This document shows, one piece after another, positions 8,028 through 16,434 of a DNA stretch of 64,000 bases. The notes under the pieces are model-generated. The model worked only from the letters and a program-made list of their open reading frames with translations. It ran no database searches and had not been told where the DNA came from. Positions within the stretch are counted from its first letter, which is position 1, and each line of letters begins with the position of its first letter. The position numbers were made by a program, and so were the translations under genes. Source of the stretch: Flavobacteriaceae bacterium (GTDB lineage Bacteria; Bacteroidota; Bacteroidia; Flavobacteriales; Flavobacteriaceae); NCBI GenBank assembly GCA_024743095.1, contig JANSXF010000003.1:47430-111429 (forward strand), written 5' to 3'.

Positions 8028-9632
8028 ATGGTACAATTCATCAGTTTTTTTGTTTTTACAGCCTTTGTGGCTGCCTATTCCACCTGGAAACTAAGAAAGG
8101 ACAGACTCTCCACACAAGATGGTTACTTTTTGGGCGGAAGGAGCTTGACGGGAGTGGTCATTGCTGGTTCGTTGCTATTGACCAACATTTCCACCGAACA
8201 TTTGGTGGGCATGAACGGTGATGCATACAAACACGGGGGCATTATCATTGCTTGGGAGGTTACATCGGCCCTGGCTTTGGTGGCCGCTGCCCTATACTTT
8301 GCCCCTCGCTATTTAAAAATGGGGCTCACAACCATCCCAGAATTTTTGGAAAAACGTTTTGACGGCCTCACCCGAACCATTATTGCACTTTTACTGATCA
8401 TCTCCTTTGTTTCCACCCTTTTGCCCATCGTGCTCTATTCCGGGGCGATCAGCATTGAACAGATTTTTGATATTTCCGGGCTTTTGGGCATTTCTCAAAC
8501 CGAAGGGCTTTGGTTAACCGTGGTCACGGTAGGCTGTATCGGGGCCGTCTATGCCATTTTTGGGGGCCTGAAGATGGTGGCATATACAGATACCATCAAT
8601 GGTTTCGGGCTTTTAATAGCTGGGATCTCCATTCCTGTTTTGGCTCTTTGGAACATTGGTGATGGTCACATTTTTGAAGGATTACGACTGGTCTTTGAAA
8701 AAGCACCGGAAAAATTCAACGTGATCAGTGACGAAGCTTCTGTAGGACCTGGCTCCCGCGATGCCATTATGCCCTTTGGGGTCTTGTTCACAGGATTGAT
8801 CATCAATCAACTCTATTTTTGGACCATGCATCAATCCATCATTCAACGGGCATTGGGCGCAGTGAATTTAAAAGAGGCCCAAAAAGGGTTGCTCTATACC
8901 GGGCTGTTGAAAATCTTGGTCCCCCTTATCATTGTACTCCCTGGAATCATTGCCTATTATTATTTCAATGATACCTTCTATGGCCAAAAAGAGTTGGTAT
9001 ATCCCAGCTTGGTCAAAAAAGTGCTGCCTTTTTGGATGACCGGCTTTTTTGTAGCTGTTTTGATGGGTGCCATTTTAAGTACTTTCAATAGCACCTTGAA
9101 CAGTGCCGCCACTATTTTCAGTTTGGGCATCTATAAAAGGTATGTGAACAAAAATGCCAGCGAAAAACGCTTGGTCCGTATGGGAAAAAGTACCTCGGCC
9201 CTTTTGGCCCTCTTTGCCATAGGCATTGCCCCATTTATTGCCCATGCCCCACGGGGACTTTACCAGTTATTGCAACAGCTCAATGGTATCTTTTTTATTC
9301 CAATGGCAACAGTGATTTTGGCCGGGTTCTTTTTGCCAAAGGTATCGGCCAAAGGAGCAAAGGTTGGATTGTTATTTGGATTGGTCTTCTATATTGCCAC
9401 CAATTTTATCCTACAGGTCGATTTGCACTACGTGCATCTGTGGGGGATTGAGTTTGTATTGAACATCGGGGCAATGTTGTTGGTATCGCGCTGGTCTCCC
9501 CGGACCAACACCTTTAGTATCACGGATGTTGGCGTGGTTGATGTAACCCAATGGAAATATGCAAAAGGGTTCAGCCTATTTTTGGTATTGGCAACGCTGA
9601 TCGTTTATATCTTATTGGGAAATGTAGGGTAA
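8028..9632 (+). CDS. Sodium/solute symporter (SSS family), probably for inositol or a sugar
   Basis: This 534-residue inner-membrane Na+-coupled symporter of the SSS (SLC5-like) family has about 14 hydrophobic helices. The FLGGRSLTGVVIAG start of the core and GLKMVAYTDTINGF, the family signature region, are visible. The ATG lies 3 bp after the MIOX stop, so the pair forms an operon. This suggests myo-inositol as substrate, as in the animal SMIT branch of the family. That assignment rests on context only; glucose or galactose would be equally compatible with the sequence. No terminator is seen in the 160 bp downstream. Confidence 0.9.
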   Translation: MVQFISFFVFTAFVAAYSTWKLRKDRLSTQDGYFLGGRSLTGVVIAGSLLLTNISTEHLVGMNGDAYKHGGIIIAWEVTSALALVAAALYFAPRYLKMGLTTIPEFLEKRFDGLTRTIIALLLIISFVSTLLPIVLYSGAISIEQIFDISGLLGISQTEGLWLTVVTVGCIGAVYAIFGGLKMVAYTDTINGFGLLIAGISIPVLALWNIGDGHIFEGLRLVFEKAPEKFNVISDEASVGPGSRDAIMPFGVLFTGLIINQLYFWTMHQSIIQRALGAVNLKEAQKGLLYTGLLKILVPLIIVLPGIIAYYYFNDTFYGQKELVYPSLVKKVLPFWMTGFFVAVLMGAILSTFNSTLNSAATIFSLGIYKRYVNKNASEKRLVRMGKSTSALLALFAIGIAPFIAHAPRGLYQLLQQLNGIFFIPMATVILAGFFLPKVSAKGAKVGLLFGLVFYIATNFILQVDLHYVHLWGIEFVLNIGAMLLVSRWSPRTNTFSITDVGVVDVTQWKYAKGFSLFLVLATLIVYILLGNVG

Positions 9633-9784
9633 CCCATTATCTTTTCCCGATATAAATGAAGGTTGCATTTGTAGTTTATGTGCCCAAACCATCTCCAAAC
9701 TCAAGAAAACATCACTTCGTGCTCCTTTTCACATTAAAAAATATTGATTTGTCCAAAACTAGGTGACTTCAATATTCCTTTGTC

Positions 9785-9792
9785 TATTTTTG
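9785..9792 (+). promoter_or_regulatory. -7 box upstream of lycopene cyclase
   Basis: TATTTTTG matches TAnnTTTG, 3 bp before the ATG at 9796. If used, the transcript would be nearly leaderless. I see no clear -33 element. Confidence 0.35.
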
Positions 9793-9795
9793 GGC

Positions 9796-10938
9796 ATGTC
9801 CAAGTTCGATTACATTATTGTGGGGGCCGGGGCCGCTGGTCTTTTATTGGCCGATGCCTTGGGCAAAGATGGGTTCTTTGCTTCCAAATCTATTTTGGTA
9901 CTGGACAAGGACAGCAAATCCAAAAATGACCGTACGTGGTGCTTTTGGGAACGTGACAAGGGCAAATTTGATGACCTGATCTACAAAACTTGGGATACAA
10001 TTCATCTCGGCGGACAGCAACTTCAAAAATCCACATCCATTGCACCCTACACATACAAAATGCTTCGGGGAATCGACTTTTACAACCACTTTTTACCAAG
10101 GGTAAAAGCCTATCCGAACATCACATGGGTTCAAGAAGAGGTGATCGGTGTTGAAGAACTGGAAAACGGGGCTTTGGTGACCACTTCCTTACAAAAATTC
10201 ACAGGACAAACGGTATTTTCCAGTCTTTACGATCCTGCCACCCCCTTAAAGCAAAGTAAACTTCCCGTTTTGCAACAACATTTCATTGGGTGGCAAATAA
10301 AAACCGAACAGTCGGTATTTAAATCTGAAGAAGTAACTTTCATGGATTTCTCCGTCCCACAAAAAGGGAATACCCGTTTTATGTACGTGCTTCCCTTTTC
10401 CGATAACGAGGCGTTGGTGGAATATACCTTATTCTCCGGGGATCTTTTGCAAAAGAAGGAATATGAAGAAGCCATCAAAACATACATTGCAACCAACTTT
10501 GGCGATACGCCATACACCATTGAAGAGAAAGAGTTTGGCAGTATTCCAATGACCTGCTATCCATTCCATCAACATAATACCAATCGGGTTTTTTACATGG
10601 GGATTGCAGGTGGATGGGCCAAACCAAGTACGGGTTACACCTTCTACAATACCAGTCGGCAAGTGCCCAAATTGGTAGAATACTTAAAAACCGGCAAACC
10701 GTTGACCAGATTTCACCAAAAGAGCAGGTTTTTGTTCTACGATATGCTTTTGTTGGATATTCTCTACAAGAACAATCATATGGGACACGAAATTTTCGAG
10801 TCGATGTTCAAAAGAAGAAGGGCTTCGTTGATTTTAAAATTCTTGGACAACGGAACCAATCTCTGGGAAGAGCTGAAAATTGTGACAGCGCCAAAACCTA
10901 TGCCGTTCATCAAGGCTCTGTTTAAGCGAATGTTCTAA
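9796..10938 (+). CDS. crtY: Lycopene beta-cyclase family protein
   Basis: This FAD/NAD(P)-binding enzyme cyclises the ends of lycopene to beta-ionone rings, giving beta-carotene, the precursor of zeaxanthin or retinal. The N-terminal dinucleotide fold is clear (DYIIVGAGAAGLLLADALG), followed by the cyclase-typical NDRTWCFWE and, late in the protein, GGWAKPSTGYTFYN. I choose the ATG at 9796 (380 residues) over an upstream GTG at 9763, because the Rossmann strand begins right after it. It converges on a polyprenyl diphosphate synthase, with the two stop codons overlapping (CTAA). Other carotenoid genes (crtB, crtI, crtZ) are not in the window. Confidence 0.88.
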   Translation: MSKFDYIIVGAGAAGLLLADALGKDGFFASKSILVLDKDSKSKNDRTWCFWERDKGKFDDLIYKTWDTIHLGGQQLQKSTSIAPYTYKMLRGIDFYNHFLPRVKAYPNITWVQEEVIGVEELENGALVTTSLQKFTGQTVFSSLYDPATPLKQSKLPVLQQHFIGWQIKTEQSVFKSEEVTFMDFSVPQKGNTRFMYVLPFSDNEALVEYTLFSGDLLQKKEYEEAIKTYIATNFGDTPYTIEEKEFGSIPMTCYPFHQHNTNRVFYMGIAGGWAKPSTGYTFYNTSRQVPKLVEYLKTGKPLTRFHQKSRFLFYDMLLLDILYKNNHMGHEIFESMFKRRRASLILKFLDNGTNLWEELKIVTAPKPMPFIKALFKRMF

Positions 10939-11918
10939 ACAGTGCGTTCCATCAAACCTTCGCCGAACTGTTTTAGCAAAACTTTGTTTTTCTCCGGAAG
11001 TCCAGTTTTAGCTAGGGCGTCAAGTGCTTTTTGGGTAAAGCTTTTTATGGCGTTTTTGGTTTCTTCCACTGCCCCACTTTCCTTAAAAATTGTTTTCACG
11101 GCGGCCACTTTATCCGCAGGATCATCAGGTTTAATGGAATAGAGATGCAACAATCCATCTTTATCGTCCTTGGAAGCTTTTTCCAAAGATTTCAAGTACA
11201 AATAGGTCTTTTTATTCTCCATGATATCCCCCCCAACCTGCTTGCCGAAAGTTTTGGGATCACCAAATGCATCCAAGTAATCATCTTGCAACTGAAAGGC
11301 AATTCCCAAGTTGCGACCGAACTCGTAGATGGCTTCCGCATCCTTTTGGGGCGCATTGGCCACAATGGCCCCCATCTTCATGGCAGCCGCCACTAAAACA
11401 GAGGTTTTGTACTCGATCATTTTCAGATATTCAGGAATCGTAACATCCTCACGGGTCTCAAAATCCACATCGTATTGTTGTCCTTCACATACCTCCAGAG
11501 CCGTTTTGCTGAACAATTTGGTAAGTTCAAAATAACTTTTCACCGGATAGTTTTCGAAAAACTGATAGGACAGGATCAACATAGCATCCCCAGAGAGGAT
11601 TCCCGTGTTCACATCCCACTTTTGGTGCACGGTTGTATTTCCCCTGCGCAATGGGGCATCGTCCATGATATCGTCGTGAACCAAGGAAAAGTTGTGGAAC
11701 ATTTCCACGGCCAATGCTGCATCCATTGCATCTTCGGCTTTCCCGCCAAAGGCCTCGGCCGTCATTAAGGTGAGTATGGGCCGCATCCTTTTGCCTCCCA
11801 GAGCCAAAATATATTTTACGGGCTCGTAGAGATTCTTCGGCTCCCCTAACTGGGTCCTTTCATTGAGGTACGTAACAAACTGCTCCCTATATTGACTAAT
11901 GATATCGATACTTGACAT
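10935..11918 (-). CDS. Polyprenyl (farnesyl/geranylgeranyl) diphosphate synthase
   Basis: This isoprenoid chain-elongating enzyme condenses isopentenyl diphosphate with allylic diphosphates in the cytoplasm. The 327-residue protein has both aspartate-rich motifs, DDIMD (82-86) and DDYLD (212-216), plus GGKRMRP and the KT pair in EYKTSVL. The start is placed at the ATG at 11918 because a -7 box (TATTTTTG, 11931-11924 on the minus strand) lies 5 bp before it; the 20 extra upstream codons lack family resemblance. Product length (C15 or C20) cannot be decided from sequence alone, but tail-to-tail linkage with lycopene cyclase suits a GGPP role. Confidence 0.9.
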   Translation of the reverse strand: MSSIDIISQYREQFVTYLNERTQLGEPKNLYEPVKYILALGGKRMRPILTLMTAEAFGGKAEDAMDAALAVEMFHNFSLVHDDIMDDAPLRRGNTTVHQKWDVNTGILSGDAMLILSYQFFENYPVKSYFELTKLFSKTALEVCEGQQYDVDFETREDVTIPEYLKMIEYKTSVLVAAAMKMGAIVANAPQKDAEAIYEFGRNLGIAFQLQDDYLDAFGDPKTFGKQVGGDIMENKKTYLYLKSLEKASKDDKDGLLHLYSIKPDDPADKVAAVKTIFKESGAVEETKNAIKSFTQKALDALAKTGLPEKNKVLLKQFGEGLMERTV

Positions 11919-11923
11919 GGAAC

Positions 11924-11931
11924 CAAAAATA
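11924..11931 (-). promoter_or_regulatory. -7 box of the polyprenyl synthase gene
   Basis: On the minus strand TATTTTTG matches TAnnTTTG, 5 bp before the ATG at 11918. It argues against use of the longer in-frame start at 11978. Confidence 0.4.
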
Positions 11932-12091
11932 CATTCAAATATTGAATTTGTAGTGATGGCTTCGACGTAAACCTTCAATACAAAGTATCGTTATGCTGAA
12001 AACTGGGTTCCTTTGAAAAAATTTCCAAAAAAACTGCAATGAAACAGTTTTTGTTCGTCTCTATAAGTGAAAAGCAACCTGATCCAACTGA

Positions 12092-12640
12092 ATGGCAGCC
12101 AAAAGTGACAACCGTAATACCCTGACCGACTTCTTTAATGAGGAGTATGGCTCGCTGCGCACCTATGTGCAGTCGAAAATTAGGGATACATCGGAAAGGG
12201 ATGCGGAGGATATTGTACAGGATGTTGCGCTTCGGATGTTTTCACGATCGGATGACGCTTTGCCGATAACAAACGTTGGCGGCTTTGTGTACAATGCCAT
12301 TCGTAACCGGATCATAGACATCATGCGCGGCAAAAGAGAAAGGAAACTGCCAAGCGAGGATATTGATCAACAATGGTGGGAATTTGCCGAGTTCTTTTAT
12401 GGGGATGCGGACAACCGCTACTCCCTGGAAATGGAACAAGCGCTCAAAAGAGCTGTAGAAGACCTAAAACCTGCGTACAGGGATATCATTATCGCCATCG
12501 ATTTTGAAGGATACAATTACAAACAACTAACAGAAAGAACAGGAATACCGCAAGGCACCTTAATGTCCAGAAGACACCGTGCCATGTCGGAACTATCAAA
12601 AACATTGGAGAATTTAAAAGAACTGAGTTATGGAACATAA
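12092..12640 (+). CDS. ECF-type RNA polymerase sigma factor
   Basis: This 182-residue sigma-70 family alternative sigma factor has region 2 around residues 15-80 (ERDAEDIVQDVALRMFSR) and region 4 as a C-terminal helix-turn-helix (YKQLTERTGIPQGTLMSRRHRAM). The linker region is short, as in the ECF group. Its 3' end overlaps the next gene, a small membrane protein, by 11 bp, so the pair is co-translated. No recognisable FecR-type anti-sigma is present, and the membrane protein is the only candidate partner. The target regulon is unknown. Confidence 0.88.
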   Translation: MAAKSDNRNTLTDFFNEEYGSLRTYVQSKIRDTSERDAEDIVQDVALRMFSRSDDALPITNVGGFVYNAIRNRIIDIMRGKRERKLPSEDIDQQWWEFAEFFYGDADNRYSLEMEQALKRAVEDLKPAYRDIIIAIDFEGYNYKQLTERTGIPQGTLMSRRHRAMSELSKTLENLKELSYGT

Positions 12641-13067
12641 AAAAGAATTCGAGAAAGCCGTAGAGAAGAAGGTGGGGAGAACCGTGAAAAAGGTGGTTAA
12701 GGTCATTGCCATGGTCATATTGGGGGCCGTGATATTCCTTTTGGCCAATTATCTGCTGATGCGGCTTTGGAACTGGTTGATGCCAGACCTTTTTGGAGTG
12801 GGGACAGTTACTTACTGGCAAGCTCTGGGCATCTTTATTTTAGCTAAACTGTTGTTCGGCTTTGGCGGCGGTGGCGGAAAAAGCAAGGGTGGTCACAGTC
12901 ACAAAAAGAAGATCAGATCGTCCAATAAATGCCGGTCTTGGAGAAGGGATTTTGATCAATGGAAACACTACGATCAATTTTGGAAAGAGGAAGGGGAAGA
13001 AGCTTTTAAAACATATGTGGGGAAAATCAAAAACGAAAATCATGATACATCAGAAGAAAACCAATAG
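12630..13067 (+). CDS. Small membrane protein coupled to the ECF sigma factor
   Basis: I do not recognise a named function. The 145-residue protein has a basic amphipathic N-terminus (residues 1-23), two transmembrane helices (about 24-50 and 60-80), a GFGGGGGKSKGGHSH glycine/histidine stretch, and a charged C-terminal tail rich in Trp, Tyr, Phe and Glu (FDQWKHYDQFWKEEGEEAF). It overlaps the sigma gene by 11 bp. The arrangement suggests a membrane partner such as a sensor or anti-sigma-like tether, but no anti-sigma fold is identifiable. The His/Gly segment could bind metal; that is speculation. Confidence 0.75.
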   Translation: MEHKKEFEKAVEKKVGRTVKKVVKVIAMVILGAVIFLLANYLLMRLWNWLMPDLFGVGTVTYWQALGIFILAKLLFGFGGGGGKSKGGHSHKKKIRSSNKCRSWRRDFDQWKHYDQFWKEEGEEAFKTYVGKIKNENHDTSEENQ

Positions 13068-13191
13068 CAAGAAGAAGTACTTACTCCAGTTCAGTCCCTT
13101 TTTATGGCGGTTGGGAAACATTAATGGCCATACCATCGACAAAGATGCACAACTTAGGCCTGTATTCGCCAACACAAAAGAGTCCAGTTGA
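13042..13191 (+). CDS. Possible 49-residue small protein
   Basis: An ATG frame overlaps the last 26 bases of the preceding membrane-protein gene and encodes 49 residues. They begin MIHQKKTNSKKKYLL and contain SPFLWRLGNINGHTIDKD. It is basic at the N-terminus and has no membrane segment. Support is only the overlapping, operon-like position and a plausible composition. It may be non-coding. Confidence 0.3.
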   Translation: MIHQKKTNSKKKYLLQFSPFLWRLGNINGHTIDKDAQLRPVFANTKESS

Positions 13192-13240
13192 ACTAAATGA
13201 CAAATCCCTCGTTAAAAAATTGTAAAACCATGGAAACTTT

Positions 13241-13272
13241 TTTTGTTTTTAAAGTTTCCGTTTTTACATTTG
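13241..13272 (+). promoter_or_regulatory. Promoter of the TetR-TolC-adaptor-RND operon
   Basis: A -33 element TTTTG (13241-13245) and a -7 element TACATTTG (13265-13272) are separated by 19 bp, the spacing typical of Bacteroidota housekeeping promoters. The ATG follows 9 bp after the -7 box, giving a very short leader. Confidence 0.65.
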
Positions 13273-13281
13273 CCCCTGATT

Positions 13282-13887
13282 ATGAGGGAAAACATTATTC
13301 ATAAAGCAACAGAAATGTTCTTGAACCTAGGATTTAAGAGCATTACCATGGACGATTTGGCCCATGAACTGGGAATATCCAAAAAGACGATATACTCCCA
13401 TTTTAAGAACAAGACCGAATTAGTGGAAGAAGCTACAATGACCATGTGCGATTTCATAACATGTGGGATTGACAATATTGTGGAACTCAAACAAAACCCA
13501 ATCGAAGAGCTTTACGAAATCAAAAGGTTTGTCATGGTTCATTTGAAGGACGAGAAATCCTCCCCTTTGTACCAACTGCAAAAATATTATCCAAAGGTCC
13601 ACTCTGTCCTAAAGGAAAAACAATACAACTCCATGCATGGTTGTGTCGTGGAAAATGTAAAACGAGGGATGGAAATGGGCATTTACCGGGACAACCTAAA
13701 TGTAGAATTTGTTTCCAGAATTTATTTTTCGGGAGTGATGAGCATTAAGGACAATAGTCTGTTCCCTACCGATATATTTAGCAAGGCCGAACTATTGGAT
13801 TATTATTTGGAATATCATTTAAGGGGCATTGTAACACCAGAAGGAAGAAAAATACTCAACTCAATCATCAATTCAAACAAAGAATAA
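13282..13887 (+). CDS. TetR/AcrR-family transcriptional regulator
   Basis: This 201-residue repressor has an N-terminal DNA-binding helix-turn-helix (residues 1-50: IIHKATEMFLNLGFKSITMDDLAHELGISKKTIYSHF, read in parts) and a helical ligand-binding C-terminal domain. The ATG at 13282 is preferred over an earlier in-frame start because the good promoter at 13241-13272 would exclude the latter, and family members begin just before the first helix. The TolC gene starts at the base after its stop codon, so it is the first gene of a four-gene efflux operon that it probably represses. The inducer is unknown. Confidence 0.9.
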   Translation: MRENIIHKATEMFLNLGFKSITMDDLAHELGISKKTIYSHFKNKTELVEEATMTMCDFITCGIDNIVELKQNPIEELYEIKRFVMVHLKDEKSSPLYQLQKYYPKVHSVLKEKQYNSMHGCVVENVKRGMEMGIYRDNLNVEFVSRIYFSGVMSIKDNSLFPTDIFSKAELLDYYLEYHLRGIVTPEGRKILNSIINSNKE

Positions 13888-15219
13888 ATGCAAAAAACGT
13901 TAATCAGTCTATTACTAATACTGCCATGGTTGGCTTCCGCCCAGGATACCATACCAAGCCTTAGCTTAGATCAGGCCATTGCCTACGCACTGGAGCACAA
14001 CTATAGTTCCATAAACGCAGCGCGTGATATTGTGGATGCACAGAAGCAAAAATGGGAGACCATTGCAACCGGACTTCCACAGATCAACGGTGCCGTTAGC
14101 TATCAAAACCAGTTAAAGCAGCCTGTTTCGCAGATTCCTGCCGAGTTTTTTGGCGGGGAGCCGGGAACGTATCAAGAAGTTGTATTTGGTCAGGCACAAT
14201 CCATGTCCGCAACTGCAACCCTTAGACAACAGATATTTGACGGTTCCTACATTGTGGGTGTTCAGGCCACCAAAACTTTTTTGGAATACAGCCAGAACAA
14301 TAAGGAAAAAACGGAATTGGAAGTCAGAAAATCGGTGGTGGAAGCCTATGGAAATGTGCTTTTGGCACGTGAAAGCGTACAGATTTCGGAGAAGAACAAG
14401 GCTACCTTGGAAGAAAATCTCTACGAAACCAAACGAATCTATGAAAATGGCCTTGGTGATGAGGAAAGCGTAGATCAGTTGCAGATTACACTCTCCACGG
14501 TGGACAACCAACTTAAAAATGCCCGCCGAATGGAGGAAATAACCCTTCAGATGTTGAATTTGGTACTGGGTCTTCCTATTGAAACCTCTACCGTTTTGAC
14601 CGAAAACCTGGACGACCTTACCCAAAAGGAAATCAACCTTGGATTGATTGATTCAGAATTCAACATTGAGAACAATGTGGACTATAAAATGGCTGCCAAC
14701 CTCAACGAACAACGGTTTTTGGAATTAAAATTGGCCAAGAGCCGGGCGCTTCCCACATTGAATGCCTTTATCAACTATGGAGGAAACTCCTTCAGCAACA
14801 ATTTCAACTTTTTGGACAGCGGTCAACAATGGTTCGGGTCATCCATTTTGGGAGTGGACCTCAATATACCCATCTTCAGTTCGCTCGGTAGAAGTGCAAG
14901 CACCCAGCGCGCCAAGATAGCCCTGGAAAAGGCCAAGACACAGTTCACAGAGGCACAGGCACAGATCCGCCTTCAATTGGAGAGTGCCAAAAGTGATTAC
15001 ATCCTTGCCATAGAGCAGTATGGAACTTCAAAAGAAAACTTGGAACTGGCTGAACGCATAGAAAACAAAAATCAGGTTAAATACGAGGAGGGATTGGCAA
15101 CCAGCTTTGAATTGAGACAGGCGCAGACCCAATTGTATACAAGCCAACAGGAATATTTACAGTCCATGGTAGATGTCATCAACAAAAAGACAGCACTGGA
15201 AAATATTTTAAACAAATAA
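13888..15219 (+). CDS. TolC-family outer-membrane efflux channel
   Basis: This outer-membrane channel serves a tripartite efflux pump. The 443-residue protein has a signal peptide (ending LASAQD), then two repeated outer-membrane-efflux halves with long amphipathic helices (for example LEQAIAYALEH-like LDQAIAYALEHNYSS near the N-terminus and AQAQIRLQLESAKSDYILAI in the second half). It starts directly after the TetR stop codon and is followed 22 bp later by the adaptor gene, so it is an operon member. Length and layout are normal for the family. Confidence 0.92.
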   Translation: MQKTLISLLLILPWLASAQDTIPSLSLDQAIAYALEHNYSSINAARDIVDAQKQKWETIATGLPQINGAVSYQNQLKQPVSQIPAEFFGGEPGTYQEVVFGQAQSMSATATLRQQIFDGSYIVGVQATKTFLEYSQNNKEKTELEVRKSVVEAYGNVLLARESVQISEKNKATLEENLYETKRIYENGLGDEESVDQLQITLSTVDNQLKNARRMEEITLQMLNLVLGLPIETSTVLTENLDDLTQKEINLGLIDSEFNIENNVDYKMAANLNEQRFLELKLAKSRALPTLNAFINYGGNSFSNNFNFLDSGQQWFGSSILGVDLNIPIFSSLGRSASTQRAKIALEKAKTQFTEAQAQIRLQLESAKSDYILAIEQYGTSKENLELAERIENKNQVKYEEGLATSFELRQAQTQLYTSQQEYLQSMVDVINKKTALENILNK

Positions 15220-15241
15220 CAAAAGAGAAAACCATTCCATC

Positions 15242-16414
15242 ATGAGAAAAGCAATATATATAACACTGACTGCAGCAGTTCTAGCTTCCTGTGGAGGCAA
15301 TAGCTCCAAATCTTTGGACAAAGCGTTGGCCAGCAAGGACCTTGAGACAATCCGTTCCAAACATGCAGAGGTTTCCATCCAAAAGAAAGCTTTGGAAAAA
15401 CAGTTGAAATCTTTGGACTCTGCCATTGCGTTGCTCGATAAGTCCGAAAAACTTCCCTTGGTGACCACAATCGAAGTACACCCGGAAAAATTTGACCATT
15501 ACTTGGAGCTCCAAGGAGATGTTATGACCAAGCAAAACGTACTGATCTATCCCGAAATGTCCGGGACCTTGGATCGCGTTTACGTAAAAGAAGGTCAAAA
15601 AGTTTCCAAAGGACAATTACTGGCCACTATTGATGATGGTGGGCTTTCCAGTCAATTGGCACAGCTAAAAACACAGGCTGAATTGAGCAAGACCACCTTT
15701 GAGCGCCAAAAAAGGCTTTGGGAACAAAATATCGGCTCCGAGATACAATATCTTCAGGCCAAGACCAATTACGAAGCACAACAGAGTGCCGTTAAGCAAA
15801 TGGAGAGCCAAGTAGGAAAATCAAGTATACGTGCCCCGTTTACCGGTATCATCGACGACGTGATAAAAGATGAAGGGACCGTTGTGAGCCCAGGTCCAGG
15901 TTCCGAAGTGTTCCGAATTGTGAACCTCTCCAACATGTACATCAACGTTGAGGTTCCAGAAAGCCATTTGCCCAATGTTACCCCTGGTAAGGGCGTTAAA
16001 GTATATTTCCCTGTTCTTGGTGATAGTGTAACCACCACGATCAGGCAAACCGGAAATTTCATCAACCCCAGCAACAGGTCCTTCACAGCTGAAATTCCAG
16101 TACCAAGTCTAGATGGCAAGGTAAAGCCGAACCTTACGGCAAGGGTGATGATCAATGATTATACCAGTGAGAAGGCTATCCTTATCCCTCAAAGTGTATT
16201 GTCCGAAAATGCGGATGGTGAACAATATGTGTATTTGGTGGATGCCGATTCCATTGAGAATGATCCCGTAGCCAAAAAAGTCGTGATCAAAACAGGAAAA
16301 ACACAAGGGGACTACGTTGAAGTGCTTTCCGGCATAAACGAAGGAGATGCCATTATCGATGAAGGGGCCCGAAGCGTAAAAGAAGGACAAAAGGTCAACA
16401 TAAAAAATAGCTAG
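15242..16414 (+). CDS. RND efflux periplasmic adaptor (HlyD/AcrA type), lipoprotein
   Basis: This 390-residue membrane-fusion protein connects the inner-membrane RND pump with the TolC channel. The signal peptide ends in a lipobox (VLASC, Cys17). A coiled-coil region lies early (about 25-65), followed by lipoyl half-motifs GQKVSKGQLLATIDDGG and IRAPFTGIIDDVIKDEGTVV around a helical hairpin. A beta-barrel and a membrane-proximal domain (VLSGINEGDAIIDEGA) complete it. It lies between tolC and the interrupted RND gene. The pump is of the hydrophobe/amphiphile class, so drugs, dyes or lipids are likely substrates. Confidence 0.92.
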   Translation: MRKAIYITLTAAVLASCGGNSSKSLDKALASKDLETIRSKHAEVSIQKKALEKQLKSLDSAIALLDKSEKLPLVTTIEVHPEKFDHYLELQGDVMTKQNVLIYPEMSGTLDRVYVKEGQKVSKGQLLATIDDGGLSSQLAQLKTQAELSKTTFERQKRLWEQNIGSEIQYLQAKTNYEAQQSAVKQMESQVGKSSIRAPFTGIIDDVIKDEGTVVSPGPGSEVFRIVNLSNMYINVEVPESHLPNVTPGKGVKVYFPVLGDSVTTTIRQTGNFINPSNRSFTAEIPVPSLDGKVKPNLTARVMINDYTSEKAILIPQSVLSENADGEQYVYLVDADSIENDPVAKKVVIKTGKTQGDYVEVLSGINEGDAIIDEGARSVKEGQKVNIKNS

Positions 16415-16434
16415 ACAGCCAAAGCAGATCAATT

